Of a stretch of 64,000 nt of DNA, positions 43,073 through 51,819 are shown piece after piece. The position numbers and the translations under genes were made by a program. Position 1 is the first letter of the stretch. Every line of letters starts with the position of its first letter. The notes beneath the pieces were generated by a model. It saw only the letters and a list, made by a program, of their open reading frames with translations, was not told the DNA's origin and did not search any database. The stretch comes from [Eubacterium] saphenum (GTDB taxonomy: Bacteria; Bacillota; Clostridia; Peptostreptococcales; Anaerovoracaceae), in NCBI GenBank assembly GCA_004555725.1, contig SFHC01000004.1, forward strand, positions 1 through 64,000, written 5' to 3'.

Positions 43073-43088
43073 GTTTCCCCTTTCTATG

Positions 43089-43099
43089 TGCTTTTTGTC
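43089..43099 (+). repeat. Copy of TGCTTTTTGTC between the acetyltransferase and HAD genes
   Basis: Exact 11-base match to the arm of the palindrome at 12827. It is next to an inverted repeat AGAGGCCG/CGGCCTCT at about 43113-43148, which may be a weak terminator of the acetyltransferase gene. Confidence 0.4.
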
Positions 43100-43183
43100 A
43101 AATCACACAGGCAAGAGGCCGAACGTGCTGCATCAGCCGCCGGCCTCTGTTCCTGACAGTGAATATCCAATTCTTCTTACATC

Positions 43184-44278
43184 CTAAATCACATAAAACC
43201 ATGCATCGCTCGGCGACAGGGTTTTTGCGTCTTCTGCGGACGGGGCTTTCTCTGCTCCGCCGGAGGACTCACCGCTGTCAATAGCGACCAGCTCTTCTGT
43301 CTTGACGTACACACGGGTGTGCGGCGCAATGGACTGCGTGACGAACGCGTTTCCGCCGACGATGGATCCTTCTCCGATGACGGTGTCGCCGCCCAGGATG
43401 GACGCGCCGGAGTAAAGTGTGACGTTATCCTCGATGGTCGGATGGCGCTTGGTGCCGTGCAGCTTATGGCCTGCGCGTGTGGAGAGCGCGCCGATGGTTA
43501 CGCCCTGGTATACCTTGACATGGCTGCCGATAATCGATGTAGAGCCGACAACAATTCCAGTGGCGTGGTCGATAAAGAAGTATTTTCCGATGGTTGCGCC
43601 CGGGTGAATGTCAACGCCTGTTTCGCGGTGCGCGTATTCCGTGATCATGCGCGGAAGCAGAGGAACGTTCAGAAGGAACAGTTCATGCGCGATGCGATAC
43701 GCGGTGGTGGCAAAAAGTCCAGGGTAGGCAAGGATGATCTCGTCCTTGTTGTTTGCCGCCGGGTCGCCGTCGTATGTTGCCTGAAGGTCTGTATCCAGAT
43801 ACTCCCTGATCTTCGGGATCTGGCGGAAGAACTCCAGACAGATCTGCTGCGCCGCCTTTTTGCGGACGGCCTTGGATGCGCCCTTGAAGTGCTCATCATA
43901 CAGCAGCGCCACTTCAATCTGCTTGCGCAGGTGATACATGACATCATCGATCAGCACCTCTACCTTGCTGCTCATGCTCCTGGTTCTGTACGTTCCATCG
44001 TTATAGTATGCCGGGTAGAGGATCACCATCAGTTTCTGAAAGATGTCGATAACCACATCCTGGTTCGGCTGCTCATAGACATTCATGTGGTCGATGTCGC
44101 GGCCTTTTTCATAATCCTGTACAACCAGTTTGACGATCTTATTCATCTCACGATCAACGTCTGCTTCATCGATTTCGCCTTCACAATACCGGCAGAGATC
44201 TCCGAGATCGTACTGCTCTACGGCTTTGCGCGCTTTTTCTCTGATCGCGATGCTCTCCTGTTTATCCATATCTGCCAT
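43184..44278 (-). CDS. Serine O-acetyltransferase, EpsC/CysE-like
   Basis: 364 residues from ATG 44278, which follows AGGAGA; the longer ORF start has no site. An N-terminal helical domain (about 1-190) precedes a left-handed beta-helix (HRETGVDIHPGATIGKYFFI, HATGIVVGSTSIIG, VKVYQGVTIGALS, TIEDNVTLYSGASILGG) with the catalytic His residues of the SAT family. It makes O-acetylserine for cysteine synthesis. The C-terminal about 35 residues after the helix are acidic and Ser-rich and end DAWFYVI, possibly the tail that docks into cysteine synthase. It is longer than CysE and matches the EpsC branch. Confidence 0.9.
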   Translation of the reverse strand: MADMDKQESIAIREKARKAVEQYDLGDLCRYCEGEIDEADVDREMNKIVKLVVQDYEKGRDIDHMNVYEQPNQDVVIDIFQKLMVILYPAYYNDGTYRTRSMSSKVEVLIDDVMYHLRKQIEVALLYDEHFKGASKAVRKKAAQQICLEFFRQIPKIREYLDTDLQATYDGDPAANNKDEIILAYPGLFATTAYRIAHELFLLNVPLLPRMITEYAHRETGVDIHPGATIGKYFFIDHATGIVVGSTSIIGSHVKVYQGVTIGALSTRAGHKLHGTKRHPTIEDNVTLYSGASILGGDTVIGEGSIVGGNAFVTQSIAPHTRVYVKTEELVAIDSGESSGGAEKAPSAEDAKTLSPSDAWFYVI

Positions 44279-44495
44279 TGCTGTTCTCCTGTAAATTCTC
44301 TTTTCCTTCCCGGACACGCCTGATCGTATGCGGACGCCGCCGCGGGCGGACAAAATGCGACGTGCAAGATTCGCAATTTAATGCGCAATTGCCATCCTGT
44401 ATGCGTAAATACAATGTTTTAAAAGCATGTTTGATGGCCTGTTTATATGTATTCAACAATATCTTTATACACCTGTTTGTTAAACTACACACACA

Positions 44496-45848
44496 TCAAT
44501 TGTTGCCGGTTGCAATTCCCGTTCGCCCCACAATTTCTGAACTGATCTGGGAACAATCTCCCGACGGAATATAGTTGCTCTGCCCGAACGCTTTTTCATG
44601 CAGCCAGGTGACATTGGCGCTCAGTGTCGTCGGAACGGCATACCAGACACCGTTTAAAATGCCGCCGTAATAACTCTTCGGCCATGCAACGCTTTTTTCC
44701 ATATCATATCCCGGGGCGCCGAGAACCGCGGTCATCATGCCGACTCTGCTCATGTTGGTCCGGATTTCCGGAAGCACATTCTTTGACATCTTCTGAATGC
44801 CGATCGGCGATAGCATCGCTTCTTTGATAACAGCTGCAACAATCGTCTTATATCTCCGCGCGCGGCCGGTATCGCCGCCGGAAGTCTTGCGGATTCTGCA
44901 GTATGTCGCGGCCTGAACGCCGTCCAGGCGCTGTCTTCCTGAATGCAAAATCCTGGTGTAATGGCCGCCGACGTTGACAGCAGTCTCATGCCCGTAATGG
45001 TTCAGGTCGCGCAGTTCATTATGACGGACATTCACGGTCACGCCGCCCAGCGCGTCCACGGTGTCCGCGACAGCTTTCCAGTTGAAGATCACATATTCCT
45101 GGATGTTGAGGTCCAGGCTGCGGTTCAGCGCAGCGCAGGTATCTGCTCCTCCGCCGTATGCATGTGCGTGCGTAATCTTATCCAACGTCAGAGCGCCGCT
45201 CGGAAGCGCAAGTTTCAGATAAGAATCTCGCATAACAGAAATCAGGCGGATGCGTCCGTCCTTCTTCCGGATGCTGAGAATAATAATCGCATCCGTCCTG
45301 CTCCCGTCGTAACCCTCGCCTTTTCGGGCATCTGATCCGAGAATCGCAATGTTCCGGTAGCCCTTCAAACCTTCTGCAGCAGCCTGGCTGATTCCCCAGT
45401 TCACATTGCTGGTATCCTGCTTCTCAAAATTCCCCGTCATGCTCCAGAGGAACGCGATCAGAAGCATGGCAAGAATCAGAAGCAGAATAAAAATGTTCCG
45501 AATCAGCACTGAAACACGCAGGCGGCGACGCGGGCGTCTGCTGCCGTGCGCGCCATCGGAAAACACATCGTCTTCCCATCTCTCAAATCCGGCTTTTGAT
45601 TGGTTCCGTCTGCCCTGCGAACGCAGATATTCCTGCTCTGCCTTCCATCCCCGTTTCTGATTCCGGTTCAGGCGTTCGCCGGAAATACCGCGCCTGCGCG
45701 CGTCTCTCCTGCGTGCCCTGCGCTCGTATTTTTCCGCCTGTTTCGCATATTCCGGGTCCTCATATTCACGGATGATCTCCGGACTGTAACGTTCATTTCG
45801 TAGATCAGCCGTGTTATAACGGCGATCGCTCCTATTTTTTCTTCTCAT
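44496..45848 (-). CDS. LytR-CpsA-Psr (LCP) family protein
   Basis: About 450 residues. A cytoplasmic, very basic N-terminus (residues 1-110, many Arg) is followed by one transmembrane helix (about 113-135: NIFILLLILAMLLIAFLWSM) and an extracellular LCP domain with AILGSDARKGEGYDGSRTDA, LISVMRDSYLKL and later Arg/Asp residues. LCP enzymes transfer undecaprenyl-linked polymers such as teichoic acids to peptidoglycan. This fits with the TagGH-like exporter at 47.5-49.5 kb. The start is uncertain: MRRKNRSDRRY at 45848 lacks a clear ribosome binding site, and an in-frame Met 17 codons earlier is no better. Confidence 0.88.
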   Translation of the reverse strand: MRRKNRSDRRYNTADLRNERYSPEIIREYEDPEYAKQAEKYERRARRRDARRRGISGERLNRNQKRGWKAEQEYLRSQGRRNQSKAGFERWEDDVFSDGAHGSRRPRRRLRVSVLIRNIFILLLILAMLLIAFLWSMTGNFEKQDTSNVNWGISQAAAEGLKGYRNIAILGSDARKGEGYDGSRTDAIIILSIRKKDGRIRLISVMRDSYLKLALPSGALTLDKITHAHAYGGGADTCAALNRSLDLNIQEYVIFNWKAVADTVDALGGVTVNVRHNELRDLNHYGHETAVNVGGHYTRILHSGRQRLDGVQAATYCRIRKTSGGDTGRARRYKTIVAAVIKEAMLSPIGIQKMSKNVLPEIRTNMSRVGMMTAVLGAPGYDMEKSVAWPKSYYGGILNGVWYAVPTTLSANVTWLHEKAFGQSNYIPSGDCSQISSEIVGRTGIATGNN

Positions 45849-46054
45849 ACAGATAATTTTACCACGGCAGAAACCGCCATTCAATTCAGGCGCCTGCATT
45901 CCACACAGCTTTCACAGAAAATCCGCTCTCTTTCCATTTTAACGAGAAAGGTTTACAATATCAGTCAGAAACAAAAGACGCGCTGCCGCGTTTCTGTGTT
46001 TTTCCGGACCGAAAATACAGAAACCGCCTCTCAGCGCGGGAAAAGGAGATTGTC

Positions 46055-46360
46055 ATGGATGTAGGAACAATGCTGGCGGATCTGCGCGCGCAGGCGCTGA
46101 AGGATCCGGATGTCTTCCAGCACCTTATGGAAACCAGAAACGATAAAGAACCCCTGAGCGCATTCTGCGCCTATGCGAGAAGTCTCGGATATGAGTTATA
46201 TGAGATGGATGTTCTGACGGCAGGAGAAGCCATGTACGCACAGATGAAGCGTTCCGTCAACGGCGGCGGAGAAAATTCCCCGATGCTCGACGGCGAAGAC
46301 GATTACTACGAACAGTTCTTTGCTGATCTGGAACGTGAACAGAAAAATATGCAGAAATAA
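46055..46360 (+). CDS. Small protein with Nif11-like N-terminal region
   Basis: 101 residues, well-spaced AAAGGAG site, its own terminator. The first 60 residues follow the Nif11 leader-like pattern (a helix with KDPDVFQHLMETRN, then FCAYARSLGYELYEMDVLTAGE). A GGG at about residues 70-72 is followed by an acidic tail with ENSPMLDGEDDYYEQF. Nif11-type leaders precede ribosomally made peptides, but no modification or peptidase gene is adjacent, and the tail has no Cys and few Ser/Thr. It could equally be a conserved clostridial protein of unknown role. It stands alone on the plus strand between LCP and EEP genes. Confidence 0.75.
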   Translation: MDVGTMLADLRAQALKDPDVFQHLMETRNDKEPLSAFCAYARSLGYELYEMDVLTAGEAMYAQMKRSVNGGGENSPMLDGEDDYYEQFFADLEREQKNMQK

Positions 46361-46363
46361 AGA

Positions 46364-46433
46364 AAACAGGCTTCCGCGCCTGGACAGCAATCTCCAGAAA
46401 AGATCGTCCACACACGGCAGCCCGTTTTTATTT
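46364..46433 (+). terminator. Terminator of the small Nif11-like gene
   Basis: An interrupted stem (AAC.GGCT.CCG..GGAC paired with GTCC..CGG.AGCC.GTT) is followed by TTTTATTTT. It begins directly after the stop codon. Confidence 0.65.
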
Positions 46434-46461
46434 TCCGTCTTTTACCTTCTCTGAAAGGCGC

Positions 46462-47544
46462 CTATTTCAGCGCAAACTGCAGCAGCACCGGATTATGGTC
46501 AGAATTGCGGAATCCCAAATCCTGTGTTTCCGTGCTGATTACTTTGATATTCGGCGATACGATAAACCCGTCAATCATATAGTACTGGAAGTTTCCGTCA
46601 GTATGCCCTTTCAGCGGTTTATCCAGTGACCGGCAGGTCGGGACATTGGTATCCATCAGGAAGCGCCAGTTCTTCCCAAACGATTTCACCGAAAGCGCGC
46701 CGGCATGCCATGTGCCTTTCAGCTCCGGATACATGCTGCTGTCCACATTGGAAAATGTCTGGTTAAAGTCTCCTGCCGCGACCACATAATTGCCCTTCTT
46801 GAATTCCTGATCCAGGACTTTTTTCAGTGCGCGAGTCTGCGCGGCCTTTCCCTCTCCGCTGTCATACGCCTCCAGATGCAGATTAACCAGAACAAGCTGA
46901 TGATCGGTTCCCTTCACCCTGACACGATTCACCATCAGACAGCGCTTGAGATTACCCAGGCGCACCGGCCACTTAAACGGGCACGGCAGCTGGATGCGCG
47001 TGGAGGACTGCACGGTCCGGTCAGACAGAGTCACAATCCCTCCGTCCACCTTGCCGATTGGCGGAACTGGATATGGGATAAACGCTACGCGGAAATTCTG
47101 TGCAAACGTATTCTGATCCTCCGGAAACGCAGAAGCGATGCTCTTTGCCTCATTGATGTGATAAGACCGGCTGGAATTGCGGTCAACCTCCTGCAGGAAT
47201 ACAAAATCCGGGTTCATGCCTTGCAGGGCTTCTTTTTGTCCCTTAATATTCTGCTGCACACGCGCCTTGCTCGCAGTCTTTACGTGCGAGCCTCCGTCCA
47301 TAAAGAAATCTGCGTTGTCGCCGAGGGCGCCGTACCCGACATTCCATGTGGCCAGGCTCAGATGCTCGCCGCGGGTTACCGATTGCTGCGACGCAGTACC
47401 GTTTACGCGCAGTGAGATTTTCTGTTTTGGCCGATACTCTGTGATCGTCAAAAAAGCGAGGAGCAAGAGGAACAACAGAACGCAGATCAGCACTGCAATG
47501 CCGATCCCCTTGATGATTTTCTTTGCCGTACTCTTCTTTTTCAT
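46462..47544 (-). CDS. Membrane-anchored endonuclease/exonuclease/phosphatase (EEP) family protein
   Basis: 360 residues from ATG 47544 (GGAGAG upstream; the longer start would overlap tagH). An uncleaved signal anchor lies at about 10-33, placing the enzyme domain outside the membrane. EEP motifs: LSLATWNVGYGAL (Asn), FLQEVDRNSS (metal Glu), VLVNLHLEAYDSG, VVAAGDFNQTF and the terminal RNSDHNPVLLQF (Asp-His). This fold covers nucleases, sphingomyelinases and inositol-phosphatases; a phosphodiesterase of wall polymers or lipids is possible given its place after the TagGH-like exporter, but this is inference. Confidence 0.87.
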   Translation of the reverse strand: MKKKSTAKKIIKGIGIAVLICVLLFLLLLAFLTITEYRPKQKISLRVNGTASQQSVTRGEHLSLATWNVGYGALGDNADFFMDGGSHVKTASKARVQQNIKGQKEALQGMNPDFVFLQEVDRNSSRSYHINEAKSIASAFPEDQNTFAQNFRVAFIPYPVPPIGKVDGGIVTLSDRTVQSSTRIQLPCPFKWPVRLGNLKRCLMVNRVRVKGTDHQLVLVNLHLEAYDSGEGKAAQTRALKKVLDQEFKKGNYVVAAGDFNQTFSNVDSSMYPELKGTWHAGALSVKSFGKNWRFLMDTNVPTCRSLDKPLKGHTDGNFQYYMIDGFIVSPNIKVISTETQDLGFRNSDHNPVLLQFALK

Positions 47545-47564
47545 TGCCGTTACACTCTCCGTTT

Positions 47565-48701
47565 TTATTCTTCCAGATCTTCCTGTTTGCCGTATACAGT
47601 AAGGTCCACGCAATGAGGCGCGGAGGTCATGTCATCCTTCTTCCCGACGAACCAGAGCTTGTAAACGCCGGCTCTGACATGACGCGGATCGAACCCGTCC
47701 AGGCCGTCTGCGTCCACTTCTACAGTAGCTCCCGGAACCGGTTCTGCTGTATCGTAAGTATATCCGTAGCAGACTTTGGCATCGATTGCCTTCACCAGTT
47801 CGTAGGTCTTGCCTTTATAGTCGTCTGCCTGCAGCTGCAGCTTTTTGTTCTTGATCTTGATATATAGATTCTGTTTTTTACCGGCTGCCGCACGCGCGTC
47901 CGCAAGCTCCTGAGCGCGTTTCTTACGGCGGCGTTCTTTCCTTGCTGCGTCTTCTTTGGCGATCATATCATCGTAATACTTTACCGCAGAATCGATGTCC
48001 GAGTCAAAGATCATCGTCCCTTTCTTCATGACGATGCCGCGCTGGCAGAACAGCTGCGCCGTCTTGGAAGAATGGGTAACCAGAAGGAATGTGATATTGC
48101 TTCCCATGATCAGCTCGTTTACTTTTTCCGTGCATTTCTTGCGGAAAGACGCATCGCCGACGGAAAGCGCCTCGTCGACGATCAGAATCTCCGGCTCGAC
48201 ATTTACGTTAATGGCAAATCCCAGTCTTGCTTTCATTCCGCTTGAATAAGTTCTTACCGGCTGATCCATATACTCGCCGATTTCTGCAAACTCAACGATC
48301 GCCGGCTCCAGTCTCGCAATTTCCTCTTCCTTCATGCCCATCAGCTGCCCGCGGAAATATATATTTTCACGTCCGGTAAATTCCGGATCAAATCCGGCGG
48401 TCAGCTCCAGCAGCGCGCTGACTCTGCCGTCAACTTCAATTTCTCCTTTCGTCGGGTAAGCAACACCGGTAATCATCTTCAGAAGCGTGGATTTTCCGGC
48501 TCCATTGCGGCCCAGAAGCGCTACTGCCTCTCCCTTATGCACCTGAAAATTAATGTCGTTCAGCGCCTTGATCTTGGTTGCGCGATCCCGGATCCCTTTA
48601 AAAAATACCGAACGCAGACGCTGCTTGTCATCACGAAACAGAGTGTAAATCTTTGTTACGTGCCGAAATTCAATTGCTATATCTTTATCCATCTCATTCA
48701 C
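47565..48701 (-). CDS. tagH: Teichoic acid/polysaccharide export ATP-binding protein (TagH-like)
   Basis: 378 residues. The N-terminal ABC ATPase has Walker A LLGRNGAGKSTLLKMI, signature YSSGMKARLGFA, Walker B ILIVDEALSVGD and the switch His in LVTHSS. The sequence around FDPEFTGRENIYFRGQLMG is typical of TagH/Wzt exporters. After about residue 245 comes a Lys/Arg/Ala-rich helical linker and a roughly 100-residue beta-rich C-terminal domain, perhaps for substrate recognition. It lies 11 nt downstream of the permease gene and pairs with it. Confidence 0.92.
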   Translation of the reverse strand: MNEMDKDIAIEFRHVTKIYTLFRDDKQRLRSVFFKGIRDRATKIKALNDINFQVHKGEAVALLGRNGAGKSTLLKMITGVAYPTKGEIEVDGRVSALLELTAGFDPEFTGRENIYFRGQLMGMKEEEIARLEPAIVEFAEIGEYMDQPVRTYSSGMKARLGFAINVNVEPEILIVDEALSVGDASFRKKCTEKVNELIMGSNITFLLVTHSSKTAQLFCQRGIVMKKGTMIFDSDIDSAVKYYDDMIAKEDAARKERRRKKRAQELADARAAAGKKQNLYIKIKNKKLQLQADDYKGKTYELVKAIDAKVCYGYTYDTAEPVPGATVEVDADGLDGFDPRHVRAGVYKLWFVGKKDDMTSAPHCVDLTVYGKQEDLEE

Positions 48702-48712
48702 CGCCTTACTTT

Positions 48713-49522
48713 CTACAATACATCCGGGATATCTTTCTTCAGCCGCTTGTATGCCCAGACGGCAAGCAGAATCATAATCACCAGCACAATGCAGTAATTA
48801 CGGATTTCTACTGAACTTTCCCAGAACCACTGTTTATAGATAAAGCTGTTCCGGTAACCGTTGGCAATGATGGTAACCGGATTGAAGAGAAGAATTTTCC
48901 GAATAACCGGCTGTGTGATGCTGTTTGCGTCATACATGATGCCGGACAGCCAGAACAGCGCCGGAACCACAGAGTGAACCAGATTCAGAAAATCCTTGCT
49001 CATGGCAGACATCATGCCTGCGAACAGCGCCCATGCGGTGAAAAAGGCGAACATCATCACCAGATAAAGCGGAATCTGCAGGTAATACAGGTCCGGCATA
49101 TGTCCCGCAAGCATATATATCACAATGACCGCAGCCTGAAGAATAACATTGATCAGAATATCTGCCAGACTGATAAAGGTCGGTATTGTGTCAACCGGAT
49201 ATTTAATTCTCTTAACCAGATACTTGTAATTTCGAATCGACTTGGCTCCGTCCGTCAGCGCGTCACGCATGTAAAACCAGGGAATCATTCCGGCAAGCAG
49301 CCACAGAAAGAATGAGTACCCGTACATATCCTTGTTATGACGCAATCCTACAGAAAACGCAAACCAGTATACAAAAATGGTTACGGCCGGACGGATGACC
49401 GCCCATGCCCAGCCAAATGCTGCGCCTCTGTATTTTTTAATGATGTCTGTTTTTGCAAGTTTAATCAGCTGTTTCCGAAACGCGATATGATCATGCGCGA
49501 TTTCTTTCATTGTCTCTATCAA
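48713..49522 (-). CDS. tagG: Teichoic acid/polysaccharide ABC-2 permease (TagG-like)
   Basis: 269 residues with six hydrophobic segments and an N-terminal amphipathic stretch: HIAFRKQLIKLAKTDIIKKY, then GAAFGWAWAVIRPAVTIFVY, the classic ABC-2 exporter opening. I place the start at a TTG (49522), 7 nt after GGAGG; the first ATG, four codons later, is 19 nt from that site. The open frame extends to 49984 but that part shows no protein features. With TagH it would move an undecaprenyl-linked polymer across the membrane for the LCP ligase encoded nearby. The leader is about 240 nt long. Confidence 0.9.
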   Translation of the reverse strand: MIETMKEIAHDHIAFRKQLIKLAKTDIIKKYRGAAFGWAWAVIRPAVTIFVYWFAFSVGLRHNKDMYGYSFFLWLLAGMIPWFYMRDALTDGAKSIRNYKYLVKRIKYPVDTIPTFISLADILINVILQAAVIVIYMLAGHMPDLYYLQIPLYLVMMFAFFTAWALFAGMMSAMSKDFLNLVHSVVPALFWLSGIMYDANSITQPVIRKILLFNPVTIIANGYRNSFIYKQWFWESSVEIRNYCIVLVIMILLAVWAYKRLKKDIPDVL

Positions 49523-49772
49523 ACTTTTCCCTCCTGTACACTCCTGCGGATATGCAGATCTGCCGGCCCTTCTGTTTGCATACGGACAGACATTCGCTGC
49601 GCTTCGCTGTGACGGCTGCCTCTGTGTGTTGATCAAGGTCACACGGCCCATGCCTGTACATATAAAACGCGCGTCATTCCATCCATTCTGCAGGATACGG
49701 CGGATCTGCGGCGGCCCGGCTGAAGAGCGAATTTGGCCGCAGGATGCCCCCTGAACGTTCTTCAACCTAAGT

Positions 49773-49801
49773 AGTATACATTGTATAGCACCAGAATTCA
49801 A
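49773..49801 (-). promoter_or_regulatory. Predicted promoter of the tagGH-EEP operon
   Basis: TTGAAT, 17 bases, TATACT on the minus strand, the same hexamers as at 12002-12030. It leaves a leader of about 240 nt before the tagG TTG. Between 49523 and 50066 I see no supported gene; the rest is the upstream region of the divergent DUF212 gene. Confidence 0.65.
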
Positions 49802-50066
49802 ACATGAAGTATGTCCGGTGAAATTTAAGGAAATTAATGATAGAATAGAATTACGGTGATGTACAGTTTTCTGTGCGCAACTCCTGTACATCCTGACGTT
49901 TGCATGAAACATGCAGATATCCTGCAGCCGCGCAGCCGCGCAGACATAATATTTCATAAATTGCTTCACAGATACTATCAGCAAAGAAAGGATTCGATGC
50001 CGCTGAAGACCAGGCCGGAGACTACCCTCGGCTCTTCCGTGTTCCAGCCGGCATCCGGTAATACAT

Positions 50067-50525
50067 ATGCAGGCAGTTTCCGGATTACTTCACAACCAAA
50101 TACTGATCGCCACTGTAGTCGCCTGGTTTATTGCACAGGGAGGGAAAATGCTCCTTCTTGCCGTCAAAGGCGAGTTTACCATAGACCGCCTCACTTCAAG
50201 CGGCGGCATGCCGAGCGCACATTCCGCCACCGTAACCGGCCTTGCCGTATCCACGCTGATCGTGTACGGCACAGGGAGCTTTGAATTCGTCATCGCACTC
50301 TTTTTTGCCATCATCGTAATCTATGACGCGCGCGGTGTCCGCTATACCACCGGTCAGCAGTCACAGATTCTGAACCGCATGCGCCGCCGCGATGAAAAGG
50401 ACGGGAAAGCTCCCGTACAGGATCAGGACCTGGAAGAACATATGGGGCACACCCTGCCGGAACTGATTGCCGGAATTTTGGTCGGCATTACCGCGGCCTG
50501 CATCGTATGCGCGCTGTACCGCTAA
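50067..50525 (+). CDS. Divergent PAP2 family membrane protein (DUF212, YuiD-like)
   Basis: 152 residues with about four hydrophobic segments. The family signature LTSSGGMPSAHSATVTGLAV carries the SGGMPSxHS phosphatase-like motif, then IVIYDARGVRYTTGQQSQILN and GHTLPELIAGILVGI. Biochemical role unproven; a lipid phosphatase is a reasonable guess. The ATG at 50067 lacks a good ribosome binding site. A better site (GGGAGG) precedes Met28, but that would remove the conserved first helix, so I keep the longer form. Confidence 0.88.
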   Translation: MQAVSGLLHNQILIATVVAWFIAQGGKMLLLAVKGEFTIDRLTSSGGMPSAHSATVTGLAVSTLIVYGTGSFEFVIALFFAIIVIYDARGVRYTTGQQSQILNRMRRRDEKDGKAPVQDQDLEEHMGHTLPELIAGILVGITAACIVCALYR

Positions 50526-50611
50526 ACCGTCTGTAATCGTAATCTGCCAGAGTCCTCGGAGCTGAAGATGCTGTTATTTCCAGGAGCTCTTCCAAGGTTA
50601 TTGTCATTCCA

Positions 50612-50638
50612 ATAAAAAAAGAGCGGTGTCCCGCTCTT
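50612..50638 (-). terminator. Rho-independent terminator downstream of the NlpC/P60 gene
   Basis: AAGAGCGG / CCGCTCTT, an 8-bp stem with a 4-nt loop, followed on the minus strand by a run of T. It lies about 200 nt after the NlpC/P60-like gene; between them (50639-50835) I see no gene. Confidence 0.85.
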
Positions 50639-50835
50639 GCCGCGTAGAATACATTCCCGCACCTGCCCATACAACCCGTATAAAGACGCGTATGCACACC
50701 CACATGAACCGTTTTCTGTTCCACTTGACCGATTACCGATCAGCAATACCAACAAGTAAACCTCAAACTTTCCACACAGATGTGCATCACGCATCCTTAC
50801 AAGACTCATATGTTCAAATACAGCAACGCTTGTCG

Positions 50836-51660
50836 TTATCCTACGTATCGCAGAACACCGTCCCAGTGAATGCCGCCGACATTATTATAATAGCGCGCTA
50901 CACTGACTTCGGTTCCCGTCTGGTCGCCGGACTGTGCATGCCCGCGATTAGAATGTGCCGCAGCATTCATGCCAGAACCGATGTAAAGCTCTGTATGTGC
51001 ACTTGTGTCCAGGAGAACATCTCCCTTCTTCAAGTTGCTGACACTTCCGATCTTACTCCATGGAATCCATTTAAATCCCTCTGCTGTGTAAACACTCTTC
51101 ATCAGGCCGCAGTTCATAACGGTGGAAGAAGATCCATACTTCAAATCCAGTCCTGCTGCCCGGTATGCAGACGTAACAAATGTTGAACAGTCAAAATCCG
51201 GATTCCCCCAGCGCTTGGAAAGATTCTGGCTGTAACCGTGACTGTCATCATTTGCGGTATCAATTGCCCATTCTACAGCATCATTGATAACATCTGACAC
51301 ATCATCAGAACTGCTGTCAGACGCTGCGTCGCTGATGGATTTTCCACGCTCAATCGCTGTGGTTGAAACAGTCTTTATGAGAGCCTTTCCGACATATCCG
51401 TTCTTGCCCTTGTAGCTGATCTTGTACCAGATACCTTTCGTATCCTTTACCGTTACAGTAGATTTATTCGGAATGGTGCAGATTACTTTGTATTTCATGC
51501 CTGCCCCTGTCCGCAGATTTAAGCCGCCTTTAGAATTGACGACACCTTTCTGCGCCGCCGCATGTGCGGACATCGTACTGAAAGCCATGACTGCTCCGCA
51601 GATGATTACTGCGACGATGAACATCAGAAACGCATAGTGTTTGTTCTTACTCTGTACCAA
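50836..51660 (-). CDS. Secreted SH3-domain cell wall hydrolase (NlpC/P60-like)
   Basis: 274 residues. A signal peptide (about 1-35, hydrophobic core then SAHAAAQ) is followed by a bacterial SH3 domain (about 38-100: SKGGLNLRTGAGMKYKVICT, WYKISYKGKNGYVGKAL), a Ser/Asp-rich linker, and a cysteine-peptidase-type domain with DFDCSTFVTSAYRAAGLDL (Cys), GDVLLDTSAHTELYIG (His) and VGGIHWDGVLRY. It resembles NlpC/P60 and phage-type peptidoglycan amidohydrolases. Translation appears to start at TTG, 7 nt after AAGGAGG. A near-consensus promoter lies upstream. Confidence 0.88.
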   Translation of the reverse strand: MVQSKNKHYAFLMFIVAVIICGAVMAFSTMSAHAAAQKGVVNSKGGLNLRTGAGMKYKVICTIPNKSTVTVKDTKGIWYKISYKGKNGYVGKALIKTVSTTAIERGKSISDAASDSSSDDVSDVINDAVEWAIDTANDDSHGYSQNLSKRWGNPDFDCSTFVTSAYRAAGLDLKYGSSSTVMNCGLMKSVYTAEGFKWIPWSKIGSVSNLKKGDVLLDTSAHTELYIGSGMNAAAHSNRGHAQSGDQTGTEVSVARYYNNVGGIHWDGVLRYVG

Positions 51661-51689
51661 TTGACTGCCTCCTTACAAGTTATGGTTCC

Positions 51690-51718
51690 ATTATAGGGGG
51701 CATCCACTCCGGTTTCAA
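51690..51718 (-). promoter_or_regulatory. Promoter of the NlpC/P60-like gene
   Basis: TTGAAA, 17 bases, TATAAT on the minus strand, about 30 nt before the TTG start. Confidence 0.75.
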
Positions 51719-51819
51719 GACAAATCATAAGATTTATTAAGATTCTCTTTATATTTCTTAACCATGCCACAGTTCCATCACAAAACAAACACTATAAAAT
51801 CATAAATCTTCAGCAGATT

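Noticed and set aside
49856..50284. 142-codon plus-strand frame before and over the DUF212 gene
   Set aside because: It overlaps the recognisable DUF212 frame, is rich in His, Arg and Pro without structure, and has no ribosome binding site at its start.
50522..50809. 95-codon minus-strand frame after the NlpC/P60-like gene
   Set aside because: It reads through a strong terminator (50612-50638) and lacks a ribosome binding site.
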